A stretch of DNA of 64,000 bases, from NCBI RefSeq assembly GCF_001687365.1, contig NZ_LGLV01000005.1, positions 310,001-374,000 on the forward strand. Reading direction: 5' to 3'. The first letter of the stretch is position 1; each line of letters begins with the position of its first letter. Below the pieces are notes generated by a model that was not told the origin of the DNA, made no database searches, and was given only the letters and a program-made list of their open reading frames with translations. This stretch comes from Pararhizobium polonicum (lineage in GTDB: Bacteria > Pseudomonadota > Alphaproteobacteria > Rhizobiales > Rhizobiaceae). This document shows, piece after piece, positions 17,172 through 26,280 of the stretch. Position numbers and translations under genes: made by a program.

Positions 17172-17771
17172 ATGACGAAATTCGAGAATGCGAAGGTCGA
17201 AATCCTCAAGGACGAGACGCTTTCGAAAAACTGGTACCATCTGCGCAACGTCACCTTCAATTATACCGGTTCGAACGGCGTCACGAAGAAACTGAAGCGC
17301 GAGGTCTACGATCGCGGCAACGGCGCGACCATTTTGCTTTACGATCCCGGGCGTGACAGCGTCATCCTCGTGCGGCAGTTCCGCATGCCGGCGCATCTGA
17401 ACGGCCATTCCGGCTGGCTTCTGGAAACGCCGGCGGGCCTGCTCGACGGCGATCACCCGGCCGAGGCGATCAAGCGCGAGGTGATGGAGGAAACCGGCTA
17501 TCTGGTCACGGATGTGCAGCCGGTCTTTCAGGCCTTCATGTCGCCGGGCGCAGTGACCGAGACCATCCACTTCTTTGCCGCGATCATCGATGTGACGGTC
17601 CGGGCCGAAGACGGCGGCGGGGCAGCCCACGAGGACGAGGATATCGAGGTGCTGGAAGTGCCGCTCACGGACGCCATGGCGATGATCGACAGCGGCGCAA
17701 TCTGCGACGGCAAGACCATCATGCTGCTGCAATGGGCGATGCTCAACCGGGAGCGGTTGGGCAAGGCCTGA
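17172..17771 (+). CDS. nudK: GDP-mannose pyrophosphatase, Nudix family
   Basis: 199 residues. The Nudix box is AGLLDGD...KREVMEETGY, with Ala and Asp at two positions that are usually Gly and Glu, as in E. coli NudK. The MSPGAVTETIHFF and EDEDIEVLEVPL segments further down are diagnostic of NudK. The enzyme hydrolyses GDP-mannose to GMP and mannose-1-phosphate with Mg2+. It follows the molybdopterin oxidoreductase closely, so they are probably co-transcribed; a functional link is not obvious. Confidence 0.93.
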   Translation: MTKFENAKVEILKDETLSKNWYHLRNVTFNYTGSNGVTKKLKREVYDRGNGATILLYDPGRDSVILVRQFRMPAHLNGHSGWLLETPAGLLDGDHPAEAIKREVMEETGYLVTDVQPVFQAFMSPGAVTETIHFFAAIIDVTVRAEDGGGAAHEDEDIEVLEVPLTDAMAMIDSGAICDGKTIMLLQWAMLNRERLGKA

Positions 17772-17819
17772 TGGTCAGAATTTTCCCTTGATGCCGAGAC
17801 TGACTGATTGCCGATTGTG

Positions 17820-18194
17820 TTACTTCGTCGCCTGGGTGCGCGCGGTGAGCTTGTTTCCGTCCGGATCGCGAAGGTAGGCGACGAAGGCTCTGTTCGGCCG
17901 CTCGCTGGGTGGGCTCTCGATCGACGTCCCACCATGCGTCGTACCGGCCTTATGCCACGCGAGAACATGGTCACGGCTCGCAGCGGCGATACCGATCGTC
18001 CCACCGTTGGCCGCGGTCGCCGGATTGCCGTCGATCGGCTTCGTGATCATCAGCCGACTACGCTCGTGGGCATAGATCAGCCTACCTCTGGCATCGATCT
18101 CGCCAGGCTCGCCTCCTAACGCGGCGAATGTGGCGTCGTAGAAATCTCTAGCCCGCTCCAGGTCGTTGCTTCCGATCATGACGTGAGTGAACAT
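17820..18194 (-). CDS. VOC (glyoxalase/bleomycin resistance) family protein
   Basis: 124 residues, one VOC module pair: MFTHVMIGSNDLERARDFYDATFAALG at the start and FVAYLRDPDGNKLTA at the end. The latter carries the usual metal-ligand region, though Lys-Leu replaces the more common acidic ligand. Substrate is unknown. ATG at 18194 has GGAG 8 bases upstream. Base composition and codon use are less GC-biased than in flanking core genes, as in the PIN gene next to it. Confidence 0.88.
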   Translation of the reverse strand: MFTHVMIGSNDLERARDFYDATFAALGGEPGEIDARGRLIYAHERSRLMITKPIDGNPATAANGGTIGIAAASRDHVLAWHKAGTTHGGTSIESPPSERPNRAFVAYLRDPDGNKLTARTQATK

Positions 18195-18236
18195 GTTTTT
18201 AACTCCAAAGAGGGCCTGTAATCGGGAGCTGCTCGG

Positions 18237-18620
18237 CTAACCAAATGCTTTCAACCCCGCGCCACACGCTGCTGTATTAAGCTTGCGGTCCAGAGTAACC
18301 AGGGCGGTATTTTGCGCCACGGCAAGGGCAAGATAGGTTGCATCATAGTCCGAAAGCCGATGCTCTCTGGCCAGTTGCAAAATTCCGAGATCGTCCTTCA
18401 TGCTGATAATGATGAGCGGAACTTTCCGGAGTCCCATCAGAAGGCTCGCAGCTCCGTCAGCCGTGACGCGATTGCGCCTTTCTGAAACGACAAGGATATT
18501 GCGAATTTCATGCAAGAGTAGATCGGGAGCAAGGGTTTCAACAGGATAAGAATGATCGTGAAAAGGGTCAAGGTGATGACCGGATTTACGATAGGTCTCG
18601 CGTGAGGCCGCCTTCGTCAC
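18237..18620 (-). CDS. N-terminally truncated PIN-domain (VapC-like) toxin, probably a remnant
   Basis: 127 residues. From LAPDLLLHEIRNIL onward it follows the VapC/COG4113 PIN pattern: Glu in LLLHEIRN, SDYDATYLALA, and VTLDRKL with the third acidic residue. The usual opening with the first catalytic Asp ([IV]DASV-like) is missing. In its place is an unrelated 25-30 residue stretch whose first 35 bases overlap the 3' end of purN. No antitoxin gene is adjacent. Composition is AT-richer than the flanks. It is most likely a toxin gene that lost its 5' end at the purN border, and is probably inactive. Confidence 0.65.
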   Translation of the reverse strand: MTKAASRETYRKSGHHLDPFHDHSYPVETLAPDLLLHEIRNILVVSERRNRVTADGAASLLMGLRKVPLIIISMKDDLGILQLAREHRLSDYDATYLALAVAQNTALVTLDRKLNTAACGAGLKAFG

Positions 18621-19239
18621 GCAAAGTCCGCCCGCCGTTCATCCGCACCTTGCCCTCGGCCACCAGTCTCAGCGCCTTCGGATAGGCCTTGTGTTCCTCG
18701 ACCAGCACTCTTGCCGCAAGGTCGTCCACTGTATCGCCCGGCAGCACCGGCACGGCTGTCTGCAGGATCACAGGGCCCTCATCCATGCCCTCGGTGACGA
18801 AATGCACCGTGCAGCCGGCTTGCGTCATGCCGGCATCGATCGCCCGCTGATGGGTGTGCAGGCCCGGAAACAGCGGCAGCAGGGAAGGGTGAATATTGAT
18901 GATCCGGCCTTCGTAGGCGTTGATGAAGGTGGCGCTCAAAAGCCGCATATAACCGGCAAGGCAGATGATGTCGGGGGAAAGGCTTTCGAGCGTCGAGAGG
19001 ATCGCGGCTTCGTGGGCGTCCTTGCTGGCGTAATCCTTGCGCACGAACGAAAACGTCGCGATGCCGAGCGCTGCCGCTTTCGCCAGCCCGCCGGCATCGG
19101 CCTTGTCCGAGATCACGGCGACGATATCGGCCGGAAAATCCGGTTCGCCAGCGGCCTTGACCAGCGCCAGCATGTTGGAGCCGCCGCCGGAAATGAACAC
19201 CACGACCCGCTTGCGGGCCGGTTTCACCGTATCGTTCAT
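18586..19239 (-). CDS. purN: phosphoribosylglycinamide formyltransferase
   Basis: 217 residues. Transfers a formyl group from 10-formyl-THF to GAR in purine synthesis. [12 protein letters not shown] binds phosphate, and the active-site [20 protein letters not shown] and [13 protein letters not shown] are intact. The last residues ([12 protein letters not shown]) overlap the PIN remnant, so the C-terminus may have been altered at that junction. The ATG overlaps the purM stop by four bases (ATGA). Confidence 0.97.
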   Translation of the reverse strand: MNDTVKPARKRVVVFISGGGSNMLALVKAAGEPDFPADIVAVISDKADAGGLAKAAALGIATFSFVRKDYASKDAHEAAILSTLESLSPDIICLAGYMRLLSATFINAYEGRIINIHPSLLPLFPGLHTHQRAIDAGMTQAGCTVHFVTEGMDEGPVILQTAVPVLPGDTVDDLAARVLVEEHKAYPKALRLVAEGKVRMNGGRTLRDEGGLTRDLS

Positions 19240-20306
19240 AGAGCCAGCGTGCCCTTGTAGATCGTACCGGCCGCGCCCTCTGCGCGGGCGACCATGCGGC
19301 CGAGCGCAAACACGGTCTCGCCTTCGGCTGTCAGGACCGACGTTACCGTTTCGGCGTCTTCCGCCTTGACGACGGCGATCATGCCGACGCCGCAGTTGAA
19401 GGTGCGCAGCATCTCGTTGGCGGCAACGCCGCCGGTTTTGGCAAGCCAGGAGAACACCGCCGGCGCCTTGATCGCATCGAGATCGATCTCGGCGGCCAGA
19501 TGCTTGGGCAGCACCCGCGGAATGTTTTCGGGAAAGCCGCCGCCGGTGATATGGGCGAGCGCCTTGATCTTTCCGGTCTCGCGGATCGCCTTGAGCAGCG
19601 GCTTCACGTAAATGCGCGTCGGCGTCATCAGCACGTCGGCCAGGGTCCCTTCGCCGAACGGTGCCGGCGCGTCCCAGGCAAGGCCGGAGAGCGAGACGAT
19701 CTTGCGCACCAGCGAGTATCCGTTGGAATGCACGCCGGAGGAGGCGAGGCCGAGGATCACGTCGCCCTCGGCGATATCGCCGGCCGGCAGCAGTTGCCCG
19801 CGTTCGGCGGCACCGACCGCAAAACCGGCGAGATCATAATCCCCGCCGGCATACATGCCGGGCATTTCGGCGGTTTCGCCGCCGATCAGTGCGCAGCCTG
19901 CCTCGCGGCAACCGGCGGCAATGCCGCCAACGATCGAGGCGCCCTGATCCGGATCGAGCTTACCGGTGGCGAAGTAGTCGAGGAAGAACAGCGGCTCGGC
20001 GCCCTGGACGACCAGATCGTTGACGCACATGGCAACGAGGTCGATGCCGACCGTGTCGTGCTTGTCGGCGTCGATGGCGATCTTGAGCTTAGTGCCGACG
20101 CCGTCATTGGCGGCCACCAATACCGGATCGGTGAAGCCCGCCGCCTTCAGGTCGAACAGGCCGCCGAAGCCGCCGATCTCGCCGTCAGCGCCCGGGCGCC
20201 GCGTCGAGCGCACATGCGGCTTGATCTTGTCCACCAAAAGGTTTCCGGCATCGATATCCACACCCGCATCGCTGTAGGTGAGACCGTTCTTTCCTGGCTC
20301 GCTCAT
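19236..20306 (-). CDS. purM: phosphoribosylformylglycinamidine cyclo-ligase
   Basis: 356 residues, the normal size. Makes AIR from FGAM with [25 protein letters not shown] at the N-terminus, [19 protein letters not shown] and [11 protein letters not shown] are the conserved AIR synthase blocks. It is the first gene of purM-purN, facing away from the perM-hdaA-ppk-ppx operon. The 220-base gap shares both promoters. Confidence 0.98.
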   Translation of the reverse strand: MSEPGKNGLTYSDAGVDIDAGNLLVDKIKPHVRSTRRPGADGEIGGFGGLFDLKAAGFTDPVLVAANDGVGTKLKIAIDADKHDTVGIDLVAMCVNDLVVQGAEPLFFLDYFATGKLDPDQGASIVGGIAAGCREAGCALIGGETAEMPGMYAGGDYDLAGFAVGAAERGQLLPAGDIAEGDVILGLASSGVHSNGYSLVRKIVSLSGLAWDAPAPFGEGTLADVLMTPTRIYVKPLLKAIRETGKIKALAHITGGGFPENIPRVLPKHLAAEIDLDAIKAPAVFSWLAKTGGVAANEMLRTFNCGVGMIAVVKAEDAETVTSVLTAEGETVFALGRMVARAEGAAGTIYKGTLAL

Positions 20307-20525
20307 GGCTTGATCTCCGCCGGCTCGTCATATTTGGATTGCGATTGGCATGGTGCCGCTGCAAGTGCAAGCATATTGCCCCGGATACTCCCGCTTTTTT
20401 GACGTTTTGCCCGCCATTGTCGGCCGTTTCGCGCCACAGGCTTGACCATGGTCGGTACCACATCCTATCTCCAGCACTGGAAGCAGCGCGGCGGAGCGCC
20501 AGCGACAACGCATCGGAACAGCGGC

Positions 20526-21662
20526 ATGGTCAACACATTGAGCGGCAGCGGGCTGCAGCGCCAGATCATCTTCTGGGCACTTTTCCTGGCCGGCTTCATC
20601 GCCTTCCTGATGGTGTTTTCCACCATTCTGCTGCCGTTCATCGCCGGCATGGCGCTCGCCTATTTTCTCGATCCCGTCGCCGACCGGCTGGAAAGGCTGG
20701 GCTTGAGCCGCCTGATGGCGACGGTCGTCATCCTGATCGGCTTCATCGTCGTCTTTGCCCTGTCGCTGGTCGTCATCATTCCCATCGTTTTCACCCAGGC
20801 GTCCGAATTCATCCAGAAGATGCCGGGTTACGTGTCCAAGCTGCAGGAGTTTCTCACCAGCCCGGATGCCGCTTGGCTGCCCGACTGGATTTCCGGGCAG
20901 ATGGACACGATCAAGCAGAACTCCGCCAAGCTGCTCGAACAGGGCGCCGGCTTCCTCGGCACGCTGTTCCAGCAATTGTGGAATTCGGGCATGGCGCTGC
21001 TCGACATCATCTCGCTGTTCGTCGTCACGCCCGTCGTCGCCTTCTATCTGCTGCTCGACTGGGACCGGATGGTCGACAAGGTCGACAGCTGGATCCCGCG
21101 CGATCACGTCGCCACGGTGCGCCAGATCGCCCGCGACATGAACACGACGATTGCCGGCTTCGTGCGCGGCCAGGGCTCGCTCTGCATCATCCTCGGCCTG
21201 TTCTACGGCGTCTCCCTGTCCTTCGCCGGCCTGAACTTCGGCCTGCTGATCGGCCTGTTTGCCGGCATGATCAGCTTCATTCCCTATGTCGGCTCGATGG
21301 TCGGGCTGGTGCTCGCCCTCGGTGTGGCGCTGGTCCAGTTCTGGCCCGACTATATTCATATCGGTATCGTCGCCGCGATCTTCTTTGCCGGGCAGTTTCT
21401 CGAAGGCAACATCCTTCAGCCCCGGCTGGTCGGCAAGAGCGTCGGCCTGCATCCGGTCTGGCTGATGTTCGCGCTTCTGGCCTTCGGCGCGCTGTTCGGT
21501 TTCGTCGGGCTGCTGGTCGCCGTGCCGTGCGCGGCCGCCATCGGCGTGCTTGTCCGCTTCGGTATCGGGCGTTACCTTGACAGTGCGCTCTACCACGGTC
21601 ACCGCCACATCCTGACGATCGAGCAGGAACACAGAGCTCCAGACGACAAGCTTCCAGAGTAA
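20526..21662 (+). CDS. AI-2E family (PerM-type) transporter
   Basis: 378 residues with 7-8 predicted helices, starting with ALFLAGFIAFLMVFSTILLPFIAGMALAY split over two helices. The family motif PVVAFYLLLDWD and the C-terminal GQFLEGNILQPRLVGKSVGLHP block are present. Family members move autoinducer-2 or act in ion antiport; the substrate here is unknown. ATG 20526 is chosen. An ATG at 20448 is possible, but TTGACC at 20442-20447 with CCTATC 16 bases on looks like a promoter, which would put that ATG upstream of the mRNA. It ends 7 bases before hdaA. Confidence 0.85.
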   Translation: MVNTLSGSGLQRQIIFWALFLAGFIAFLMVFSTILLPFIAGMALAYFLDPVADRLERLGLSRLMATVVILIGFIVVFALSLVVIIPIVFTQASEFIQKMPGYVSKLQEFLTSPDAAWLPDWISGQMDTIKQNSAKLLEQGAGFLGTLFQQLWNSGMALLDIISLFVVTPVVAFYLLLDWDRMVDKVDSWIPRDHVATVRQIARDMNTTIAGFVRGQGSLCIILGLFYGVSLSFAGLNFGLLIGLFAGMISFIPYVGSMVGLVLALGVALVQFWPDYIHIGIVAAIFFAGQFLEGNILQPRLVGKSVGLHPVWLMFALLAFGALFGFVGLLVAVPCAAAIGVLVRFGIGRYLDSALYHGHRHILTIEQEHRAPDDKLPE

Positions 21663-21669
21663 ACAGCGT

Positions 21670-22356
21670 ATGGTCCGTAAGTTCGAACAATTGCCGCTCG
21701 TTTTCGAGCACGAACCGCAGACGGGTCGTGATGACCTGCTGGTGTCCGAACGGCTGAAGGCGGCCGTTTCCATCATCGACAGCTGGCCGCGCTGGCCGTC
21801 GCCCGTCGTCATTCTGGCCGGCCCCGTGGGCTCGGGCAAATCGCACCTTGCGGCGATCTGGCGGGAAAACAGCGCGGCGGTTGCCATTCATCCGGCGGCC
21901 GGCAGCAATGCGGCCGAAGTGGCGGCATCAAGCCCTGTGCTGTTCGAGGATGCCGATCGTGAGGGGTTCGATGACCGGGCGCTGTTTCACGTCATCAACA
22001 GCGTGCGGGAAAACGGCACCAGCCTCTTGATCACCAGCCGGCTCTGGCCGATGTCCTGGCCGGTCGAACTGCCCGACCTGCGCTCGCGCCTGAAGGCGGC
22101 GACCGTGGTCGAGATCGGCGAGCCGGACGATGAGCTGCTGGCCCAGGTTCTGGTCAAGCTCCTGGCCGACCGCCAGCTTGCCGTCGATGATCGGCTGATC
22201 GGCTATATCGTCGCCCGTATGGAACGTTCGCTCGAATCCGCCCAGACCATCGTCGAGCGGCTGGATCATCTGGCGCTGGCGCGCGGCACGCGCATCAACC
22301 GGGCACTGGCGCTGGAAGTTCTCAATGCCCTTGGAAAGCCACGCGAAATCGATTGA
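21670..22356 (+). CDS. hdaA: DnaA-related replication regulator HdaA
   Basis: 228 residues. QLPLVF at residues 7-12 is a beta-clamp binding motif, followed by an AAA+ domain with Walker A GPVGSGKSH and sensor regions (LLITSRLWP). The DnaA DNA-binding domain IV is absent, as in Hda. In Caulobacter HdaA with the clamp stimulates DnaA-ATP hydrolysis to prevent over-initiation. The position between perM and ppk is typical of Rhizobiales, so it may be co-expressed with polyphosphate kinase. Confidence 0.93.
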   Translation: MVRKFEQLPLVFEHEPQTGRDDLLVSERLKAAVSIIDSWPRWPSPVVILAGPVGSGKSHLAAIWRENSAAVAIHPAAGSNAAEVAASSPVLFEDADREGFDDRALFHVINSVRENGTSLLITSRLWPMSWPVELPDLRSRLKAATVVEIGEPDDELLAQVLVKLLADRQLAVDDRLIGYIVARMERSLESAQTIVERLDHLALARGTRINRALALEVLNALGKPREID

Positions 22357-22423
22357 CTGTCACAGTTCCGTCGTCAAACTGCGCTAGCTGCTTCGAGAAA
22401 AGCAAAAAGGCGGACTGGGGACA

Positions 22424-24610
22424 ATGGACACTGTGACATCTGCAACGACTGCAAACACGCCGGTGGCCGATGAAATCGATCTCCTGACCAGCCCGGAACG
22501 CTTCATCAACCGCGAATTTTCCTGGCTGCAGTTCAACCGCCGCGTTCTCGAGGAAACCCTCAATACCGCCCATCCACTTCTGGAGCGCGTGCGCTTCCTG
22601 TCGATTTCGGCGGCCAATCTCGACGAATTTTTCATGGTCCGCGTCGCCGGTCTCGAAGGCCAGGTCCGCCAGGGGGTCGTCGTGCGCAGCCCGGACGGCA
22701 AGACGCCGGCCGAGCAGCTGGAAGATATCCTCAAGGAAATCGACAATCTGCAGATGGAGCAACAGGCCTCGCTGGCCGTGCTGCAGCAATATCTTGCCCG
22801 GGAAGACATCCTCATCGTCCGCCCGGTGTCGCTGTCGACGCAGGACCGGACGTGGCTGGCCAACGAATTCGAGCAGGCGATCTTTCCGGTGCTGACGCCG
22901 CTGTCGATCGATCCCGCTCATCCGTTCCCGTTCATTCCCAATCTCGGCTTCACCATGGGCCTGCAGCTGACCAGCAAGCACGGCCGCGAGCCGATGACGG
23001 CGCTGTTGCGCCTGCCGGTGGCGCTTGACCGCTTCATCCGTCTGCCCGATGCCAAATCGGTGATCCGCTACATCACGCTGGAAGATGCCGTCAGCCTGTT
23101 CATCGAGCGGCTTTTCCCCGGTTACGAAGTCAAGGGCTCCGGCACGTTCCGCATCATCCGCGACAGCGATATCGAAGTCGAGGAAGAGGCCGAGGATCTC
23201 GTGCGCTTCTATGAGACGGCGCTGAAGCGCCGCCGGCGCGGCTCGGTCATCCGTATCGAGATCGATTCGGAAATGCCGCTTGAGCTGCGCCATTTCGTCG
23301 TCACCGAGCTCAACGTGCCGGTCAACCGCGTCGCAGTGCTGCCCGGCCTTCTGGCGCTCAACACGCTCTCCGAGATCACAAAGGCGCCGCGCGACGATTT
23401 GCGCTTCGAGCCGTACAATGCGCGATTTCCCGAACGCGTCCGCGAACACGCCGGAGACTGCCTTGCCGCCATCCGCGAAAAGGACATGGTGGTTCACCAT
23501 CCCTATGAGAGCTTCGACGTGGTGGTCCAGTTTCTGCTCCAGGCTGCGCGCGATCCGGACGTTCTGGCGATAAAGCAGACGCTCTACCGCACCTCCAACG
23601 ACAGCCCGATCGTGCGCGCGCTGATCGACGCGGCCGAAGCCGGCAAGTCGGTGACGGCGCTGGTCGAGCTGAAGGCGCGCTTCGACGAGGAAGCCAATAT
23701 CCGCTGGGCACGCGACCTTGAACGCGCCGGCGTGCAGGTCGTGTTCGGTTTCATCGAATTGAAGACCCATGCGAAGATGTCGATGGTGGTGCGCCGCGAG
23801 GACGGCAAGCTGCGCACCTACTGTCATCTCGGCACCGGCAACTATCACCCGGTTACGGCGAAGATCTACACCGACCTGTCTTTCTTCACCTGCAATCCGA
23901 AGATTGCCCATGACATGGCCAATATCTTCAATTTCATCACCGGTTATGGCGAGCCCGAGGCCGGCATGAAGCTGGCGATTTCGCCGCACACGCTGCGCCC
24001 GCGTATCCTCCAGCATATCGACGAGGAAATCGCCCATGCCGAGGCCGGCCGGCCGGCCTCGATCTGGATGAAGATGAACTCGCTGGTCGATCCGGAAATC
24101 ATCGATGCGCTCTATCGCGCCAGCCGCGCCGGCGTCGAGATCGATCTGGTGGTGCGCGGCATCTGCTGCCTGCGGCCGCAGGTTCCGGGGCTGTCCGACA
24201 AGATCCGCGTCAAATCGATCGTCGGACGCTTTCTGGAGCATTCGCGTATCTTCTGCTTCGGCAACGGCCATGGGCTTCCATCCGAGCACGCGCTCGTCTA
24301 TATCGGGTCAGCGGACATGATGCCGCGCAATCTGGACCGGCGGGTGGAGACCCTTGTGCCTCTCATCAACCGGACTGTGCATGAACAGGTGTTGTCGCAG
24401 ATCATGCTGGGGAATCTCATCGATAACCAGCAGAGCTACGAGATCCTTGCCGACGGCACGTCGCGGCGCATGGAAGTCGCCCGCGATTCCGAGCCGTTCA
24501 ATGCGCAGGTCTATTTCATGACCAATCCCAGCCTGTCCGGGCGGGGAGAGGCCTTGAAGTCCAGCACGCCGAAGGTAATCGCCGGCTGGGACAGCGGCCG
24601 CAGAAGATAA
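22424..24610 (+). CDS. ppk1: polyphosphate kinase 1
   Basis: 728 residues. Polymerises ATP gamma phosphate into polyphosphate through a phosphohistidine. [18 protein letters not shown] opens the N domain. [10 protein letters not shown] (His about residue 449, equivalent to the phosphorylated His435 of E. coli) and HLGTGNYH form the two PLD-like active-site halves. The start ATG follows CTGGGGACA. The 66-base gap after hdaA and 12-base gap before ppx suggest one transcript. Confidence 0.97.
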   Translation: MDTVTSATTANTPVADEIDLLTSPERFINREFSWLQFNRRVLEETLNTAHPLLERVRFLSISAANLDEFFMVRVAGLEGQVRQGVVVRSPDGKTPAEQLEDILKEIDNLQMEQQASLAVLQQYLAREDILIVRPVSLSTQDRTWLANEFEQAIFPVLTPLSIDPAHPFPFIPNLGFTMGLQLTSKHGREPMTALLRLPVALDRFIRLPDAKSVIRYITLEDAVSLFIERLFPGYEVKGSGTFRIIRDSDIEVEEEAEDLVRFYETALKRRRRGSVIRIEIDSEMPLELRHFVVTELNVPVNRVAVLPGLLALNTLSEITKAPRDDLRFEPYNARFPERVREHAGDCLAAIREKDMVVHHPYESFDVVVQFLLQAARDPDVLAIKQTLYRTSNDSPIVRALIDAAEAGKSVTALVELKARFDEEANIRWARDLERAGVQVVFGFIELKTHAKMSMVVRREDGKLRTYCHLGTGNYHPVTAKIYTDLSFFTCNPKIAHDMANIFNFITGYGEPEAGMKLAISPHTLRPRILQHIDEEIAHAEAGRPASIWMKMNSLVDPEIIDALYRASRAGVEIDLVVRGICCLRPQVPGLSDKIRVKSIVGRFLEHSRIFCFGNGHGLPSEHALVYIGSADMMPRNLDRRVETLVPLINRTVHEQVLSQIMLGNLIDNQQSYEILADGTSRRMEVARDSEPFNAQVYFMTNPSLSGRGEALKSSTPKVIAGWDSGRRR

Positions 24611-24622
24611 AACTGGAATTGC

Positions 24623-26143
24623 ATGGTAGAATCTGAAGCCCAGGGGCGTTTGCCTGGAATTGCCCCGGTCTCCGTCGTGGACATTGGGTCGAACTCGATT
24701 CGGCTTGTCATCTATGAGGGGCTGAGCCGTTCTCCGGCCATTCTGTTCAATGAAAAGGTCATGTGCGGGCTTGGCAAGGGCATCGATGCGACCGGCCGGA
24801 TGGACGCCGAAAGCGTCGAGCGGGCGCTGAAGGCGCTGCACCGGTTCCGGGCCCTGTCGACGCAGGCGCGCGCCTCCACGGTCTTCGTGCTGGCGACCGC
24901 TGCCGCCCGCGACGCCTCGAACGGCCCCGATTTCATCCGCCGGGCCGAGATTATACTGGGCCAGAAGGTGCGGGTGCTGACGGGCGAGGAGGAGGCCTAT
25001 TTTTCCGCGCTCGGCATCATCAGCGGCTACCACGATCCGGACGGTGTCGTCGGCGATTTCGGCGGCGGTTCGCTCGAACTCGTCGATGTCATCGGCACCA
25101 AGGTCGGCAGGGGCATCACCCTGCCGCTCGGCGGCATCCGGCTGTCGGAACACGCGGAAGGCTCGGTCGTCAAGGCGCGCAGCCATGTGCGCGGCTATGT
25201 CAAGGGCGCGCGGGTCCTGCAGAACGTTTCGGGCCGCACCTTCTATGCCGTCGGCGGTACCTGGCGCTCGATCGCCAAGCTGCACATGGAGACGCGCAAT
25301 TATCCGCTGCACATGATGCAGGGCTACGAAATCTCCTATGACGAGGCCATGGCCTTCCTGCCCGAGGTGATCGAGCCGAAGGATGTGAAGACGCCGGCTT
25401 ATGCCCACATCTCCAAGAGCCGCCGCGTGCTGCTGCCGTTCGGGGCGGTTGCGCTGCAGGAAGTCATCGCCCAGATGAAGCCGGAGCGTATCTCGTTTTC
25501 GGCGCTCGGCGTGCGCGAGGGCTACCTGTTCTCGCTGCTGTCGGATACCGTGCGCGCTCACGATCCGCTTCTGGCGGCGGCGCGCGAAATCGCCATCCTG
25601 CGCGCCCGCTCGCCCGAGCATGCGCGCGAGCTGGCCGACTGGAGCGGCAAGATGGTGCCGCATTTCGGCATCACCGAAACCGAGGAGGAGGGGCGCTATC
25701 GCCAGGCGGCCTGCCTGCTTGCCGACATCAGCTGGCGCGCGCATCCCGATTATCGCGGCCTGCAGGCGCTCAACATCATCGCCCACAGCACCTTTTCCGG
25801 CATCACCCATGCCGGCCGCGCCTATATCGCACTGGCCAACTATTACCGCTTCGAGGGTCTGAACGACGACGGCGCCACCGGGCCGCTGGCGGCGATTGCC
25901 ACGCCGCGCATGCTGGAACTGGCCAAGCTGCTCGGCGGCCTGCTGCGTGTGGTCTACCTTTTGTCGGCATCGATGCCAGGCGTCGTGCGCAACCTCGATA
26001 TCCGCCCATCGACATCAGCCGATCTCGACCTCGAATTCATCGTTCCATCGGCCTATTCGGAATTTGCCGGCGAACGGCTGGATGGCAGGCTGCAGCAGCT
26101 CGCCAAGCTGACGGGCAAGCGGATCGCCTTCCGGTTCGAGTAG
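24623..26143 (+). CDS. ppx: exopolyphosphatase / guanosine pentaphosphate phosphatase family
   Basis: 506 residues. VVDIGSNSIRLVIYE is phosphate-loop 1, LTGEEEAYFSALG and GDFGGGSLEL the remaining ASKHA blocks. After about 310 residues of Ppx/GppA core there is a long C-terminal HD-like helical extension. It degrades polyphosphate or removes a phosphate from pppGpp; the two cannot be separated by eye. Coupling to ppk1 immediately upstream favours polyphosphate turnover. Confidence 0.95.
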   Translation: MVESEAQGRLPGIAPVSVVDIGSNSIRLVIYEGLSRSPAILFNEKVMCGLGKGIDATGRMDAESVERALKALHRFRALSTQARASTVFVLATAAARDASNGPDFIRRAEIILGQKVRVLTGEEEAYFSALGIISGYHDPDGVVGDFGGGSLELVDVIGTKVGRGITLPLGGIRLSEHAEGSVVKARSHVRGYVKGARVLQNVSGRTFYAVGGTWRSIAKLHMETRNYPLHMMQGYEISYDEAMAFLPEVIEPKDVKTPAYAHISKSRRVLLPFGAVALQEVIAQMKPERISFSALGVREGYLFSLLSDTVRAHDPLLAAAREIAILRARSPEHARELADWSGKMVPHFGITETEEEGRYRQAACLLADISWRAHPDYRGLQALNIIAHSTFSGITHAGRAYIALANYYRFEGLNDDGATGPLAAIATPRMLELAKLLGGLLRVVYLLSASMPGVVRNLDIRPSTSADLDLEFIVPSAYSEFAGERLDGRLQQLAKLTGKRIAFRFE

Positions 26144-26230
26144 GCGGCCCGCCGTCCACCTTGATGGCGTCGGGATGCTGAGTAAGGGCTACTTCATTCT
26201 CTAAGCACGGCTCATTGTGACAACAAGCAA

Positions 26231-26264
26231 AAGGCCCCGCAGTTAATCATCCTGCGGAGCCTTT
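26231..26264. terminator. bidirectional terminator between ppx and the esterase-like gene
   Basis: The core arms CCCGCAG and CTGCGGA, flanked by AAGGC and GCCTT, form a stem followed by TTTTTTGTTTT on the plus strand and by TTTTGC on the minus strand. The two flanking genes converge here (stops at 26143 and 26281). Confidence 0.85.
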
Positions 26265-26280
26265 TTTGTTTTGATGCCGA

